A stretch of DNA of 64,000 bases from Planctomycetota bacterium (lineage in GTDB: Bacteria > Planctomycetota > UBA1135 > UBA2386). The stretch is from assembly GCA_016716265.1 (NCBI GenBank), contig JADJWQ010000006.1:3871501-3935500 (forward strand), given 5' to 3'. This document shows, piece after piece, positions 25,330 through 33,978 of the stretch; the first letter of the stretch is position 1, and every line of letters starts with the position of its first letter. The notes under the pieces are model-generated. The model was not told the DNA's origin and searched no databases. It saw nothing but the letters and a program-made list of their open reading frames with translations. The position numbers and the translations under genes were made by a program.

Positions 25330-27837
25330 TCAGCGATCACCGTCCGGGTTCCGAAGCCGGGTCGGCGTGACGAGGTTGGCGAACAGCCGGCACGCTCCCG
25401 GGTGCAGGCTCTTGAGCTGCCGGTGCAGCGCGAGGGCGCAGTAGATGAACTCGCCGTCGCCGGTCGGCCCGTAGATCAATGCACCGGTCTCGGCCGGCTG
25501 ACCGGGATCCGCTAGCCGCAGGAGCGGAGTGAAACCCTCGCCCCACGAGTCGGCGTCGTACAGGCAGCGCTCCTGGGTCCAGCCGTCCCAGTCCACGGGG
25601 CGTATGCGATTGGGCCAGGCGAACAACGGATGATCGGGGATCAGGAGCTCGACCGGAGCATCCTCGCGAGTCACACGGCCCTTCCCGATCCGGAACGGCA
25701 GCTCGGCGGGATGGAAGCGACTGCCCGTCGATTCGAGGTCGAACTCGGTATCCTTGTGATACAGCATCACGAGGCGTCCGCCGCGACGTGCATAGTCGAT
25801 CAACCGATTGAAGTCCGCTCGCGCGGCCGCGTGATGGCGCAATGCGCGGATGTCGATGAGGATCGTGTCGAGATCGTCGAGGCTCCGGATCGGCAGCTCC
25901 GACTCCGTCAACGGAACCAGCGTGCAGCCGAGCTGCCGCAGCGTGTGGTGCGACGCGTCGTCGACACCCTCGATGAGCCCGACGCGGAGCCCGGACGGCA
26001 CCGAGACCGCGACGCGGTGCAGCTCGACGCGGATCGATGCGCGGCCCAGCTCGACGCGCAGCGGCTGCGGACCCGGGCGCAGCCCGGGCGGGATCGTGAC
26101 GCGGAACAGGTGACCCTGCTCGTGCTCGGTGCGCATGTCGATCCGCACCGACGTCGGCTCACAGTCGAAGCCGGCCGGTGCCATCAGCCGCAGCCGGCCG
26201 CGCACCGGGCGGCTCCCGCTGCGGCGGATGCGAACGTTGAGCATCGCGCTGGTCTGGTCGTCGGCCACCAGCAGCAGGTCGCCGGGCACCGCGGTCAGCT
26301 CGACCGCGGGGCGCACCGTGCACGGCAGCTCGAGCGGTACGTCGAGCTCGATCGGCGCCGGGTCGGGTTCGTCGGGCCGGGCGTCGGCGTCCACGCGCAC
26401 CGCGCAGCGGAGTCGGGCGAGTAGCGGCATCTCGAAGCGCTGGCGACGGAACAGTCCCTGCAGCGGGTGGTGGCCGAGTGCGTCGTCTGCCACGCGCCAC
26501 GCGAACGGAGCCTCGCGGCCGCCGAGGGCGGCCTCGGCGAACGGCCCCAGCGCGCGCAGCTCCACGCCGGGGTCGACCGCTTCGAACGCGGGTTCGCCGA
26601 GCGTGACACCTGGCGGTAGGTCGTGGCGCAGCCGCACGCGGACCTGCAGCGTCTCGCCGGGGACGGCGATGGCGTCGCTGTCGACTTCCAGGTCGACGCG
26701 CATCCCGATCGCGTGGCGGAGCAGCCGCTCGACCGCCTCGCGGCGGCGCGCGACGCGCGTCTGTAGATCGAGGTCGGTCGCGCGCAGCGAGGCCAGATGT
26801 CGCAGATGGGCGAGCGCGAGCGCGACCAGCTCGGTGCGCTCGGCCTCGGTGCGCGGCAGCACGCGGCCGAGCTCCGCGCCGAGGCGATCGAGGTCCGCGG
26901 CGATCGCTGCGCTGCGGAGCCAGGCGTCGCCGGCCGGCGCGCCGAGCCTCGACGCGGGATGCTCCGGGGGAGTCATCTCGACGGGCAGGATCTGCAGGAA
27001 GCGGTCGGTGTCGCCGAAGAACGCTCCGAGCGGCCGGAACGGTGCCTGGCTCCGGTGCGACTCGACCAGCGCCCCGTAGGCGATCTCGCGGTAGCTGCGG
27101 CCGTGGTCCAGGTCGATCTCGTCGACCGGCAGGCGGAGTGATGCGGGTTCGCTCGGCAGCGCACCCCGCATCACGCGGACGATCGGCGCCGGCGGCAGGC
27201 CAGGCAGATCGAGCTGCGGGTCGGTGGCGAGCGCGATCGCGCGCGGCAGGATCGCGAGCAGTCCGAGGTCGTGGCCGTGGGTCTCTCCCGGGTTGTGGGT
27301 CGTCATCACGACGTCGGGACGGACGCGGCGCAGCAGCTCGGCGAGATCGTGCGCGGTCTGCTCCTCGCCCCACAGCTCGAGCGCCTCCGCGCCGGTCCGG
27401 CAGTAGCCCGCGTCGTCGCGGTTCAGGTGCAGGATCTCGATCCCGAGCCGGCGCGCGCAGGCCTCGGTCTCGAGGGCGCGGCGCGCACCCAGTGCGTCGC
27501 CGACCTCCGGGCCCTCGCTGTTCTGGCCGCCTTCGCCGCGCGTCAGCAGCACCACCACCACGCGGTGTCCTTCGCGCAGGCGCAGCCACGCGGCGGGGAG
27601 CACGTACTGGTCGTCCGGGTGCGACGCGATCACCGCGACGCAGGTGTCGGACTGCACGTCGCGCAGCGCCTGCGCGAGGCCGAGCCGGCCGCCCGGCGGG
27701 ATCTCCGCGGCGCCGCCGGCGCGCGCGAGCGCGCACAGCGCGTCGTCGAGCTCCGGGAGCCGCTGCGCGTACGCCGCCGCACTCAGCGCGAGGGCTGCGA
27801 AGGCGATGAACCGTCGGCGTCGGAGGCAGGTGTCCAT
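25330..27837 (-). CDS. Secreted PIG-L/LmbE-family deacetylase with C-terminal GATase-like domain
   Basis: 835 residues from ATG 27837. A signal peptide (RRRRFIAFAALALSAAAYAQ) shows export. The PIG-L zinc site is visible: 'VIASHPDDQYVLPAAW' (the H-P-D-D motif, about residue 73), 'LTRGEGGQNSEGPE', and 'TTHNPGETHGHDLG' (about residue 180) supplying the remaining histidine ligand region. Family members remove N-acetyl groups from sugars such as GlcNAc derivatives. The middle (~400-600) is beta-sandwich-like. The last ~200 residues resemble a ThuA/GATase-like fold ('LIEGVDDASHHTLRQLG', 'TILIDIRALRHHAAARADF', 'GGRLVMLYHKDTEFDLES'). This large exported architecture is seen in planctomycetes and suggests processing of extracellular polysaccharides. 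The 27845-27881 hairpin lies just before its start. Confidence 0.88.
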   Translation of the reverse strand: MDTCLRRRRFIAFAALALSAAAYAQRLPELDDALCALARAGGAAEIPPGGRLGLAQALRDVQSDTCVAVIASHPDDQYVLPAAWLRLREGHRVVVVLLTRGEGGQNSEGPEVGDALGARRALETEACARRLGIEILHLNRDDAGYCRTGAEALELWGEEQTAHDLAELLRRVRPDVVMTTHNPGETHGHDLGLLAILPRAIALATDPQLDLPGLPPAPIVRVMRGALPSEPASLRLPVDEIDLDHGRSYREIAYGALVESHRSQAPFRPLGAFFGDTDRFLQILPVEMTPPEHPASRLGAPAGDAWLRSAAIAADLDRLGAELGRVLPRTEAERTELVALALAHLRHLASLRATDLDLQTRVARRREAVERLLRHAIGMRVDLEVDSDAIAVPGETLQVRVRLRHDLPPGVTLGEPAFEAVDPGVELRALGPFAEAALGGREAPFAWRVADDALGHHPLQGLFRRQRFEMPLLARLRCAVRVDADARPDEPDPAPIELDVPLELPCTVRPAVELTAVPGDLLLVADDQTSAMLNVRIRRSGSRPVRGRLRLMAPAGFDCEPTSVRIDMRTEHEQGHLFRVTIPPGLRPGPQPLRVELGRASIRVELHRVAVSVPSGLRVGLIEGVDDASHHTLRQLGCTLVPLTESELPIRSLDDLDTILIDIRALRHHAAARADFNRLIDYARRGGRLVMLYHKDTEFDLESTGSRFHPAELPFRIGKGRVTREDAPVELLIPDHPLFAWPNRIRPVDWDGWTQERCLYDADSWGEGFTPLLRLADPGQPAETGALIYGPTGDGEFIYCALALHRQLKSLHPGACRLFANLVTPTRLRNPDGDR

Positions 27838-27844
27838 GGTCGCA

Positions 27845-27881
27845 GGTCAGCGCCGCGCGTCGCGGGACACCGGCGCTGACC
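27845..27881 (-). promoter_or_regulatory. Perfect 11-bp inverted repeat before the PIG-L start
   Basis: GGTCAGCGCCG (27845-27855) pairs exactly with CGGCGCTGACC (27871-27881) around a 15-base loop. On the minus strand it ends seven bases before the ATG at 27837, and it follows the stop at 27909. There is no T-tract, so it could be an intrinsic-like terminator of the upstream gene, a 5' leader hairpin, or a dimeric protein site. Confidence 0.6.
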
Positions 27882-27908
27882 GCCTCGATACCTCCGCGCC
27901 GCGGCGGG

Positions 27909-29843
27909 TCAACGGATGCGGATCGGCATGTCGGCGCCGCCGTCCATCGCGGCGAACACGCCGATGCCGGCGGCGACGGCGCCGCCGAGGATCACGAACA
28001 TCTCGGGGCCGAACGGGCCGACGCCCGAGCTCGAGTAGCCGTCCGGGCTCACGCGGCTCCAGGTCACGCCGCCGTACAGGTGCTGCGTCAGCGTCGACTG
28101 CTCGGGCAGCAGCTCCGGCTCGAACGGGATGCTCTCGTCCATCGGCAGGAACATCGCGGCGCTCGCCACGATCGAGTACATGCCCTCGAACGACGACTTC
28201 CAGTCGGTGAACGACAGGCTCGACAGTCCCTCCTTCGGGATCTGCGCGAGGAACGGCGCGAACTCGGGGTTCGAGCGGATGTCGTCGGCCGGGTCGTCCT
28301 CGCGCTCCATGCGGGTCACCGCGCGCTTGACGTCACCGTTCGTGAAACCGGCGACCATGTAGCCGTCCTTGAACGTGAAGGTCGGCACGAACATGTCGGC
28401 GGGGTTGAAGCCGCCCATCATGCCGCCGGCGTCGAACTCGAAGCGGAGCTGCCACGTGCCGCGACGCTCGTTCTGCTTGAGCGACACGAATCCGTCGGAC
28501 ATGTTCGCGAGCGTCTGCAGCGTGCGCAGCACGGCCTCCTGGTCCTTGACGGAGACGATGATGCCCATCTCGGGAGCCGCCATCATGGCCGCGATCGGCA
28601 TCGACCAGTAGACGAGGTCGTTGCCGAACGCTCCGAACAGGTCCTTCTCGAGCGACAGGCCGAGCTGCGACTCCATGTCCTGCAGCTGGCCCATCATCAT
28701 CTCGGCCATGTTCTCGTCGTACGCGCGCAGCGCGGCGGTCAGCGTCTTGTAGATGTTGCCGACGTCGATCTTCATCGCCGAGAAGCTGACGGCGTCCTTC
28801 GGGATCCAGCGAAGGAACCCGAGATCGATCGTGCCGGCGGTGTCGGTCAGGAAGCCGCGCCGGTCGGCCGCGGGCGCCATCACGAACGACGACGACACCG
28901 CCTTGCCATCGACGTAGCGCTCGGTCGCGCCGATCCCCTGCATGCTGCGCAGGCCGAGCGCCTGTACGGCGCGCTCGACACCGTCGACGTCGAGCCACTC
29001 GGGGAACCCGGGTGCGTTCTCCTTCGCGAGCCGCAGCGTGTCCATCGCGAAGTCGATGAACCGGCCGGGGCGCAGGAACACCTCGGTCTCCGCACCACTG
29101 AACTCGACGTGGCGCGCCATCGCCTTGAAGTCGGCGGTCGACGTGAGGCCGCCAGCCGTCTCACCGGCCAGCCGCTGCAACATGCCCGCGACGTCGTCCT
29201 CGAGCGTGCCGATCAGCACGCCATTGCCGACGAACGCGACGTTGATGCCCATCTCGATCGGCTCGTTGGCCGGCCGCATCGTCGTGAGCTGCACGCCGCC
29301 GACGTCGCGCAGCGACGTCGTCATCTCGTCGCCGGCCATGCCCTGCAGCATGCCCATGCCCATCTGCAGCACCTGGTTCCAGATCGGCGCGGTGTCGCCG
29401 AAGTCGAGGTGCAGCACCAGGCCGAAGCGCGGCAACGGCTCGCGCTGACCCTCCGGCACGGCCAGCGCCATCGACGTGATCGCGAACGACGCGGCGCGGA
29501 TCCGCGCCTTGACGAGCTGGTCGGGGTCGAACGGGAGCTGACCGTTCTCGTGGGCCTGACGAGCCTCGCTCATCATCTGCCCCCAGGCGTCGTCGGCCAT
29601 CGCGAGGGCGCGGCCGAAGAAGTCCTGGACCTCCTTCTCGCGCCACATCTTCGCGAGAGGCATCGACTGGAATTCCTCCAGCGTGGTCTTCAGGTCCGGC
29701 GCGGACACGTACATCAACGTGTCGGCCGGGAGGGCGCGCGCGAAGGCGTTGGTGGGGGCCTGGGTCTGGGCGGTCGCGGGCGCGAACAGCGAGAGGCCGG
29801 CGACGGCGGCCAGCCCGAGGGCGCGGAAACTTGGACGGAGCAT
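27909..29843 (-). CDS. Large secreted protein, DUF3352-like
   Basis: 644 residues from ATG 29843. A signal peptide (LGLAAVAGLSLFAPATAQ) precedes 'ALPADTLMYVSAPDLKTTLEEF', the kind of opening found in DUF3352-type substrate-free bacterial proteins. Repeated 'GNGVLIGTLEDDVAGMLQRLAG', 'MAAPEMGIIVSVKDQEAVLRTLQTL' and 'FKDGYMVAGFTNGDVKRAVTRM' segments show two related alpha/beta halves. The protein is unusually Met-rich for the window. A C-terminal hydrophobic helix (EMFVILGGAVAAGIGVFAAM) is followed by a short charged tail, so it is probably anchored in the membrane with the bulk outside. No catalytic motif was seen. It appears to be transcribed alone. The function is unknown, and the family name rests on pattern recognition. 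Confidence 0.8.
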   Translation of the reverse strand: MLRPSFRALGLAAVAGLSLFAPATAQTQAPTNAFARALPADTLMYVSAPDLKTTLEEFQSMPLAKMWREKEVQDFFGRALAMADDAWGQMMSEARQAHENGQLPFDPDQLVKARIRAASFAITSMALAVPEGQREPLPRFGLVLHLDFGDTAPIWNQVLQMGMGMLQGMAGDEMTTSLRDVGGVQLTTMRPANEPIEMGINVAFVGNGVLIGTLEDDVAGMLQRLAGETAGGLTSTADFKAMARHVEFSGAETEVFLRPGRFIDFAMDTLRLAKENAPGFPEWLDVDGVERAVQALGLRSMQGIGATERYVDGKAVSSSFVMAPAADRRGFLTDTAGTIDLGFLRWIPKDAVSFSAMKIDVGNIYKTLTAALRAYDENMAEMMMGQLQDMESQLGLSLEKDLFGAFGNDLVYWSMPIAAMMAAPEMGIIVSVKDQEAVLRTLQTLANMSDGFVSLKQNERRGTWQLRFEFDAGGMMGGFNPADMFVPTFTFKDGYMVAGFTNGDVKRAVTRMEREDDPADDIRSNPEFAPFLAQIPKEGLSSLSFTDWKSSFEGMYSIVASAAMFLPMDESIPFEPELLPEQSTLTQHLYGGVTWSRVSPDGYSSSGVGPFGPEMFVILGGAVAAGIGVFAAMDGGADMPIRIR

Positions 29844-30237
29844 GGATCTCGGATGGAGTGGATGGAGGGTCCGACCCGGGACGAAGTCGGTCGGAACTCG
29901 GGGTCAGAGCGGTGGCTGCAGGCCGGTCGCGGCGCGGTCCCAGGAGCGTGCGACCGTCGTGCGCCAGCCGAGCGCGGAGTCCACAACGGACTCTGCAGCA
30001 AGGTCTTGCGTAGGAGGGGTCAGCTCCGGGCAGGTGCGGTGGGCCGGGGTCTCAGCGATGCCGCGCCTGCAGGGTGGCCGCTCCCACGGCGTTCCTGTCG
30101 GCAGCAGCCCCCGGGGAATCGGACCGAATCGTGACAACTCCAGGGTCCCGGTTCGACCGCGGGACGTGCCTCGCTCGCCGGCGCGCTGCCAGGCGGGCGC
30201 GCGCGGCCGGGACGCGAGCCCTGCCGGGGAGTCCTGC
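29844..30237. other. Intergenic region (394 bp) upstream of the DUF3352-like gene
   Basis: No convincing gene was found. Reading frames here lack a usable start with plausible composition. A short perfect hairpin (GAGTCC-ACAAC-GGACTC) lies at 29977-29993. The stretch must carry the end of the 30238-31590 transcript and the promoter of the minus-strand gene starting at 29843, but no -35/-10 pair stood out. Confidence 0.5.
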
Positions 30238-31590
30238 TCAGGAGCCCTGCACGATCGAGCGCAGGTGCTCGCGGAGGGCCTCCTCGGCGTTCGACACCTC
30301 TTTCTGCAGGTCCTGGAACGCGCGCGCGGCGCCGCGCGAGTCGCCCTTGGTGAACGCCTCGGTGACCTTCAGCATCGCCTCGGTCACCTTGGCGTTCTTG
30401 CCGCTCAGCGCGAAGTCGATGACGAGTCCGGCCTGGTAGATGTTGTAGTCGAGCTGCTGCGCGGTGAGGTTGCCGCTGATCTCGAAGCGCTCGAACCAGC
30501 CCTTGACGTCCTTGACACCGCCCTTCTCGAGGTGCTGGGTGCCGAACCACTTCGCGACCCCGGGGAGGTAGTGACGCTCGGCGTAGCCGCCGACGCCGCG
30601 CAGGAACCACAGTGGCGCTTCGATCTCGTTCTGGGTGCAGAGCGCGTAGACGTAGCCGAGGGCGCCGGCGTCGCGCGCCCAGTATTGGCCCCAGTCGTCC
30701 TTCCAGTTGCAGATGACCGGCCGGCAGGTCCCGAGGTCGCGCACCTCGAAGTCGGCCTCCGCGACGAACACCGAGTAGGCCGAGCCCTCCGCGCCGACCG
30801 CGGTCCCGAGCTGGCGGAACTCGTCATCGTCCTTGGTGATCAGGATGACCGGGCGGAACGCCGGCGACGGCATCGCACCCTGGAAGATCCGCGTGACCGA
30901 TTCGATTCCGGAGTCGACGAAGCCCGCGATCTCCTTCAGCTGCGCGAGCGGCCGCGTGCTGATCAGCCACGAGTGGCTCGTGCGGATCAGCCACGGGTGC
31001 CGGGCGTCGGCGTGATAGTCGTTGGCTTCCGCCTCGTCGGCCCAGCGGCCGGCGACCAGGAACTGACCGGCCTCGGCTTTCGCGAGGTCGGCCGGATCGA
31101 TGAACTCGCCGGTGCCGGGGTGCCGCACCTTGCCTTCCTGCAGCGCGCGCTTCTCGACCGCGGAGACGATCTCGCCGTCGTGATGGAAGATGCCCTTCTT
31201 GGCGTCGTCGACCTCGTCCTTCGTGACCCAGCAGCCGTCGACCTCGACCATGCCGCGGGCCTTCATCTCCTTCTCCATCGCCTTGCGGCGCAGCATGTCC
31301 GCCTTGCTCGGCGGCATCCACTCGCCCTCGTACTTGACGAGGCCGAGCATCGTGTTGGCGCGCTCGTTGTCGGGCTCGAGCTTCAGCACCTTGTCGAGCA
31401 GCCGCTGGCGATCCCGGATCAGGCCCTTCGACTTCGCCCATTCCGCGAGGTCGAGGAGCTGCTCGCAATCGTTGCCGGCGTCGCGTTCACGCTGCTGCAG
31501 CTCGCGCCGCAGCTCGGCGGGGCTCTGCGCGTGGGCCGCGGGGAGCGCGGCGAACAGCAGGGTCAGCAGACAGACGAGGGTCTTGGACAT
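30238..31590 (-). CDS. Secreted TPR protein with degenerate gluzincin-like domain
   Basis: 450 residues from ATG 31590. The signal peptide ends near AAHAQ. Residues ~25-110 are TPR-like ('LLDKVLKLEPDNERANTMLGLVKYEGEW'), followed by a charged linker. From about residue 205, 'HPWLIRTSHSWLISTRPLAQLKEIAGFVD' and 'RPVILITKDDDEFRQLG' match the lead-in of peptidase-MA/DUF1570-like proteins. The position where WLxEGLA would fall reads 'LWFLRGVGGYAERHY', and no HExxH was found, so it is probably not an active peptidase. That relationship is inferred from layout. C-terminal ~60 residues are helical. Divergent from the lipoprotein gene at 31898. Confidence 0.78.
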   Translation of the reverse strand: MSKTLVCLLTLLFAALPAAHAQSPAELRRELQQRERDAGNDCEQLLDLAEWAKSKGLIRDRQRLLDKVLKLEPDNERANTMLGLVKYEGEWMPPSKADMLRRKAMEKEMKARGMVEVDGCWVTKDEVDDAKKGIFHHDGEIVSAVEKRALQEGKVRHPGTGEFIDPADLAKAEAGQFLVAGRWADEAEANDYHADARHPWLIRTSHSWLISTRPLAQLKEIAGFVDSGIESVTRIFQGAMPSPAFRPVILITKDDDEFRQLGTAVGAEGSAYSVFVAEADFEVRDLGTCRPVICNWKDDWGQYWARDAGALGYVYALCTQNEIEAPLWFLRGVGGYAERHYLPGVAKWFGTQHLEKGGVKDVKGWFERFEISGNLTAQQLDYNIYQAGLVIDFALSGKNAKVTEAMLKVTEAFTKGDSRGAARAFQDLQKEVSNAEEALREHLRSIVQGS

Positions 31591-31897
31591 CGCAGGCTCG
31601 CTGGTTCGGGGAGGGCCAGAGGGCGGTGACCGCCGCGACCCACGACAACGTCCCCCGGCGCGGGCGAGTTGCGCCAGGGGCCCGGGCTCGCGGAGTGCCG
31701 CGGCGGTCCGTTCACGCTACGGGCTGCGGGCGCGGGCCGACGAGCGCGGGTCACAGATTTCGGCCGGTGCCGGCCGCGTGCCACGCGCGCGAGGCGCGGC
31801 CCGGGGGGGGCACATTCCCGGTTCCGAGGCGTTGATGGTGGTCCCGGCGGCCGCTATCGTCGCAGGACTTTCCACAGCGGATCCACGAGTGGCGACC
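31591..31897. other. Divergent intergenic region (307 bp)
   Basis: It separates two divergent starts. Apart from the plus-strand promoter candidate at 31832-31860 it is GC-rich with runs of G (31801-31808), and no supported reading frame was found. The minus-strand promoter for the 31590 start should lie here but was not recognised. Confidence 0.5.
31832..31860 (+). promoter_or_regulatory. Sigma-70-like promoter candidate for the 31898 lipoprotein
   Basis: TTGATG (31832-31837) and TATCGT (31855-31860) are separated by 17 bases, with the predicted transcript start about 30 bases before the ATG at 31898. It stands out in an otherwise GC-rich stretch. Confidence 0.45.
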
Positions 31898-32467
31898 ATG
31901 CGCAATCGGCTGATCCACGTGCTGCGGCGCGGACACGGCGTCCCGGGTGCGCCCCGAACCCGGTCTGCGCGACCGGCCCGCGCCGGGTCCCGGCGCGCAC
32001 GGTCGTCGCTGGGCGCCCTGACGCGTAGCCTCATGCTGGGCAGCCTGATGCTGGGCAGCCTGATGCTGGGCAGCCTGATGCTGGGCGCGGCGGCGTGCGT
32101 CGGCCCGCGCTCGGATGGCTCCACGGAGGCCGTCTCCGGGACGACGTTCCTGCAGTTCGATGACGTGCCGGTCCCCGACGGCATGGAGCTGCAGACGGGG
32201 ATGAACCAGAGCTTCTCGCACGTCAGCGAGCCGTTCCGCTTCGGAGACTTTCATTACGCCGGATCTGTGCCATTCGGTCAAGTCGTCAGTGACATGCGAG
32301 CGAAGATGCCGTTGTTCGGTTGGTCCGAGGTCGGCATCCACGACAGCGATCAGCGGGCCGAGCTGGAGTTCCTGCGTCGTCCCTACCACGTGCGCTGCGA
32401 GATCGCCGCGCTCGACAGTGGCCGCGTGAAGATGCTCGTCGAGTATCGGACCGACTTCGAGAAGTGA
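31898..32467 (+). CDS. Lipoprotein of unknown function with tandem-repeat signal peptide
   Basis: 189 residues from ATG 31898. A long Arg-rich n-region (RSARPARAGSRRARSS) precedes a hydrophobic core made of four copies of S-L-M-L-G, ending at AAAC, a plausible lipobox. The mature ~100 residues include 'FHYAGSVPFGQVVSDMRAKMPLFGWSEVG', a pattern (Y-x-G-x-[VL]-[PD]...M...GW) shared by many small bacterial lipoproteins of unknown function, and a final beta strand. The start could be any of several downstream Met codons within the repeat. Function unknown. It precedes the cyclophilin-like gene by 136 bases. Confidence 0.72.
   Translation: MRNRLIHVLRRGHGVPGAPRTRSARPARAGSRRARSSLGALTRSLMLGSLMLGSLMLGSLMLGAAACVGPRSDGSTEAVSGTTFLQFDDVPVPDGMELQTGMNQSFSHVSEPFRFGDFHYAGSVPFGQVVSDMRAKMPLFGWSEVGIHDSDQRAELEFLRRPYHVRCEIAALDSGRVKMLVEYRTDFEK
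32027..32086 (+). repeat. Four-copy 15-bp tandem repeat inside a signal peptide
   Basis: Unit agcctgatgctgggc occurs at 32027 (one C/G difference), 32042, 32057 and 32072. Fifteen bases equal five codons (S-L-M-L-G), so copy-number change would keep the frame and only lengthen or shorten the hydrophobic core. Confidence 0.9.
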
Positions 32468-32603
32468 TCCTGCGCGGGACCGGCACTCCGCGGCCGGGAC
32501 CCGCACCAGCGATCGGCCCCACCCACCGCTCAGCGGCCCGCCGCACGGTGCCGCGAGCCCCGGCCTCGCCGCCTGCGGCTCGGCCAGCCTTGGAAGTGCC
32601 AAC

Positions 32604-33896
32604 ATGAGTCAGACCGTCCCCCCCCGGATGCAGGGCCAGATCGAGGCTCCCAATCCGCTCGAGCTGTATTGGGAGAAGAACAAGCGCTGGCTGATCGCCG
32701 GCCTCGTCGTCGTCCTCGCCGCGCTCGGCGGCCGGGCGCTGCTGACGAAGATGGAGCAGTGGAAGCGCGACGAGCAATGGGCGACGTTCGCCGCGGCGTC
32801 CGGGCTCGATCGCGACTACACCGAGCGGGCCGCGATGTGGAGCTTCGTCGAGATGCAGCTCCGACCGGATACCGACCCGCGGACGCGGCAGATGATCGGG
32901 TATCAGTACGGGCAGCTCGCTCGGTTCGAACTCCTGCAGGATCTCGGCGATGTGGTCAAGGCGGCGAACGCGGCAGAGCTGCAGCAGCTGTCCCAGGGCA
33001 GCGACGCGCGGGCTCCGTTGGCCTGCTGGCTCCTGGCTGTCCGCGCGATCTCGGAGGAGCGCTTCGCGGACGCGGTCAAGGAACTCGACCGCCTTGAGAA
33101 GGACTTCCCGGATCACTTGCTGTGCCGTGGAACCGAGTTCCCGGTGCAGTTCCGCGCCGAGAAGGACGACGACAAGGACCAAAAGGAGCGCGAGGCCGAG
33201 CAGCCGAAGCGGAACGGAAAGGACAAGACGGAGTACGAGCCGCCGGTCGCGGGGAGCCCCGTCTCCCACCTCCGCGCCGCCATCGAGGCCGAGCTGGCGT
33301 TCCGTGCCGAGCATGCGGCCCTGTATCAGCTTCCCGAGGCCACTTCACCGGAGACGATCGTCTTCGTGCTCGGAGATGGCCGGGAGATTGCGGTGAAACT
33401 GTACGCGGACCGGGCGCCCACCCACGCAGCCAAGCTGCTCGAACTGGCCCGTGAGGGCTGGTGGAAGGGTCAGCGCGTGCACGAGATCCGGCGCTCAGCG
33501 GGCGACGACCCGTTCCTGTCGCAGTCCGCCGGGGAAGGCGAGTTCCGGCTCGGCTGGAAGAGCACCGAGGATGCCGACCCCTCCAAGTGGACGGCGGGCA
33601 AGATCGCCGAGGGCGACGAGATCGGCTGGGAGGACAGCGGCGTCAGCAACTTCCCAGGCGTGCTCGCGGTGGAGGCGGGCATCGGCGACAAGTCGCAGGT
33701 CGAGCGACTCGTGTTCACGTCGGCCGACGTCGCAGGCCGCTGGGACGGCAGCCGGGTCGTGGTCGGTCGCATCGTGAGCGGGCTCGACGTCGTGGAGTCG
33801 ATCGTCGACTCCCCGTTTGCCGACGAAGAGTCGCAGCAGCGCGGCTTCGGTCGTCCTCAGGACGAGTTCCTGATCAAGGACGTGCGCGTCGAGTGA
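32604..33896 (+). CDS. Membrane-anchored cyclophilin-like (PPIase-fold) protein, probably inactive
   Basis: 430 residues. A single N-terminal helix (KRWLIAGLVVVLAALGGRALL, ~28-48) anchors the protein, with the bulk outside the cytoplasm. Residues ~50-200 are helical with a charged Lys/Asp/Glu linker (~190-205), much like the YfgM/TPR-type anchors of secretion chaperones. The C-terminal ~190 residues follow the cyclophilin fold: 'APTHAAKLLELAREGWWKGQRVHEI' aligns with the 'FHRV' region, 'FPGVLAVEAG' with 'GVLSMA', and 'WDGSRVVVGRIVSGLDVVESI' with 'LDGKHVVFGKV'. The catalytic Arg of F-H-R is Glu here, QGGD is not conserved, and the His of D-G-K-H is Arg. A chaperone role without proline isomerisation is the likeliest reading. 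Confidence 0.82.
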   Translation: MSQTVPPRMQGQIEAPNPLELYWEKNKRWLIAGLVVVLAALGGRALLTKMEQWKRDEQWATFAAASGLDRDYTERAAMWSFVEMQLRPDTDPRTRQMIGYQYGQLARFELLQDLGDVVKAANAAELQQLSQGSDARAPLACWLLAVRAISEERFADAVKELDRLEKDFPDHLLCRGTEFPVQFRAEKDDDKDQKEREAEQPKRNGKDKTEYEPPVAGSPVSHLRAAIEAELAFRAEHAALYQLPEATSPETIVFVLGDGREIAVKLYADRAPTHAAKLLELAREGWWKGQRVHEIRRSAGDDPFLSQSAGEGEFRLGWKSTEDADPSKWTAGKIAEGDEIGWEDSGVSNFPGVLAVEAGIGDKSQVERLVFTSADVAGRWDGSRVVVGRIVSGLDVVESIVDSPFADEESQQRGFGRPQDEFLIKDVRVE

Positions 33897-33903
33897 CCCC
33901 GGT

Positions 33904-33925
33904 GGCCGTTCCACGTGGAACGGCC
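33904..33925. promoter_or_regulatory. parS centromere-like site 1 (22-bp perfect palindrome)
   Basis: The core GTTCCACGTGGAAC (33908-33921) fits the parS consensus GTTNCACGTGNAAC at every defined position, and the symmetry extends four bases on each side. It lies between the cyclophilin-like gene and the convergent end of parB. Confidence 0.88.
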
Positions 33926-33978
33926 TGGCGCTCCGGCCTGCGTGCCAGCGGCCGCGAGCCCCGGCCCGGTGGGCGCCG

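Noticed and set aside
29904..30137. A 77-codon minus-strand reading frame in the 29844-30237 gap
   Set aside because: Pro/Arg-rich composition with no signal, motif or ribosome site; in a GC-rich sequence such frames arise by chance.
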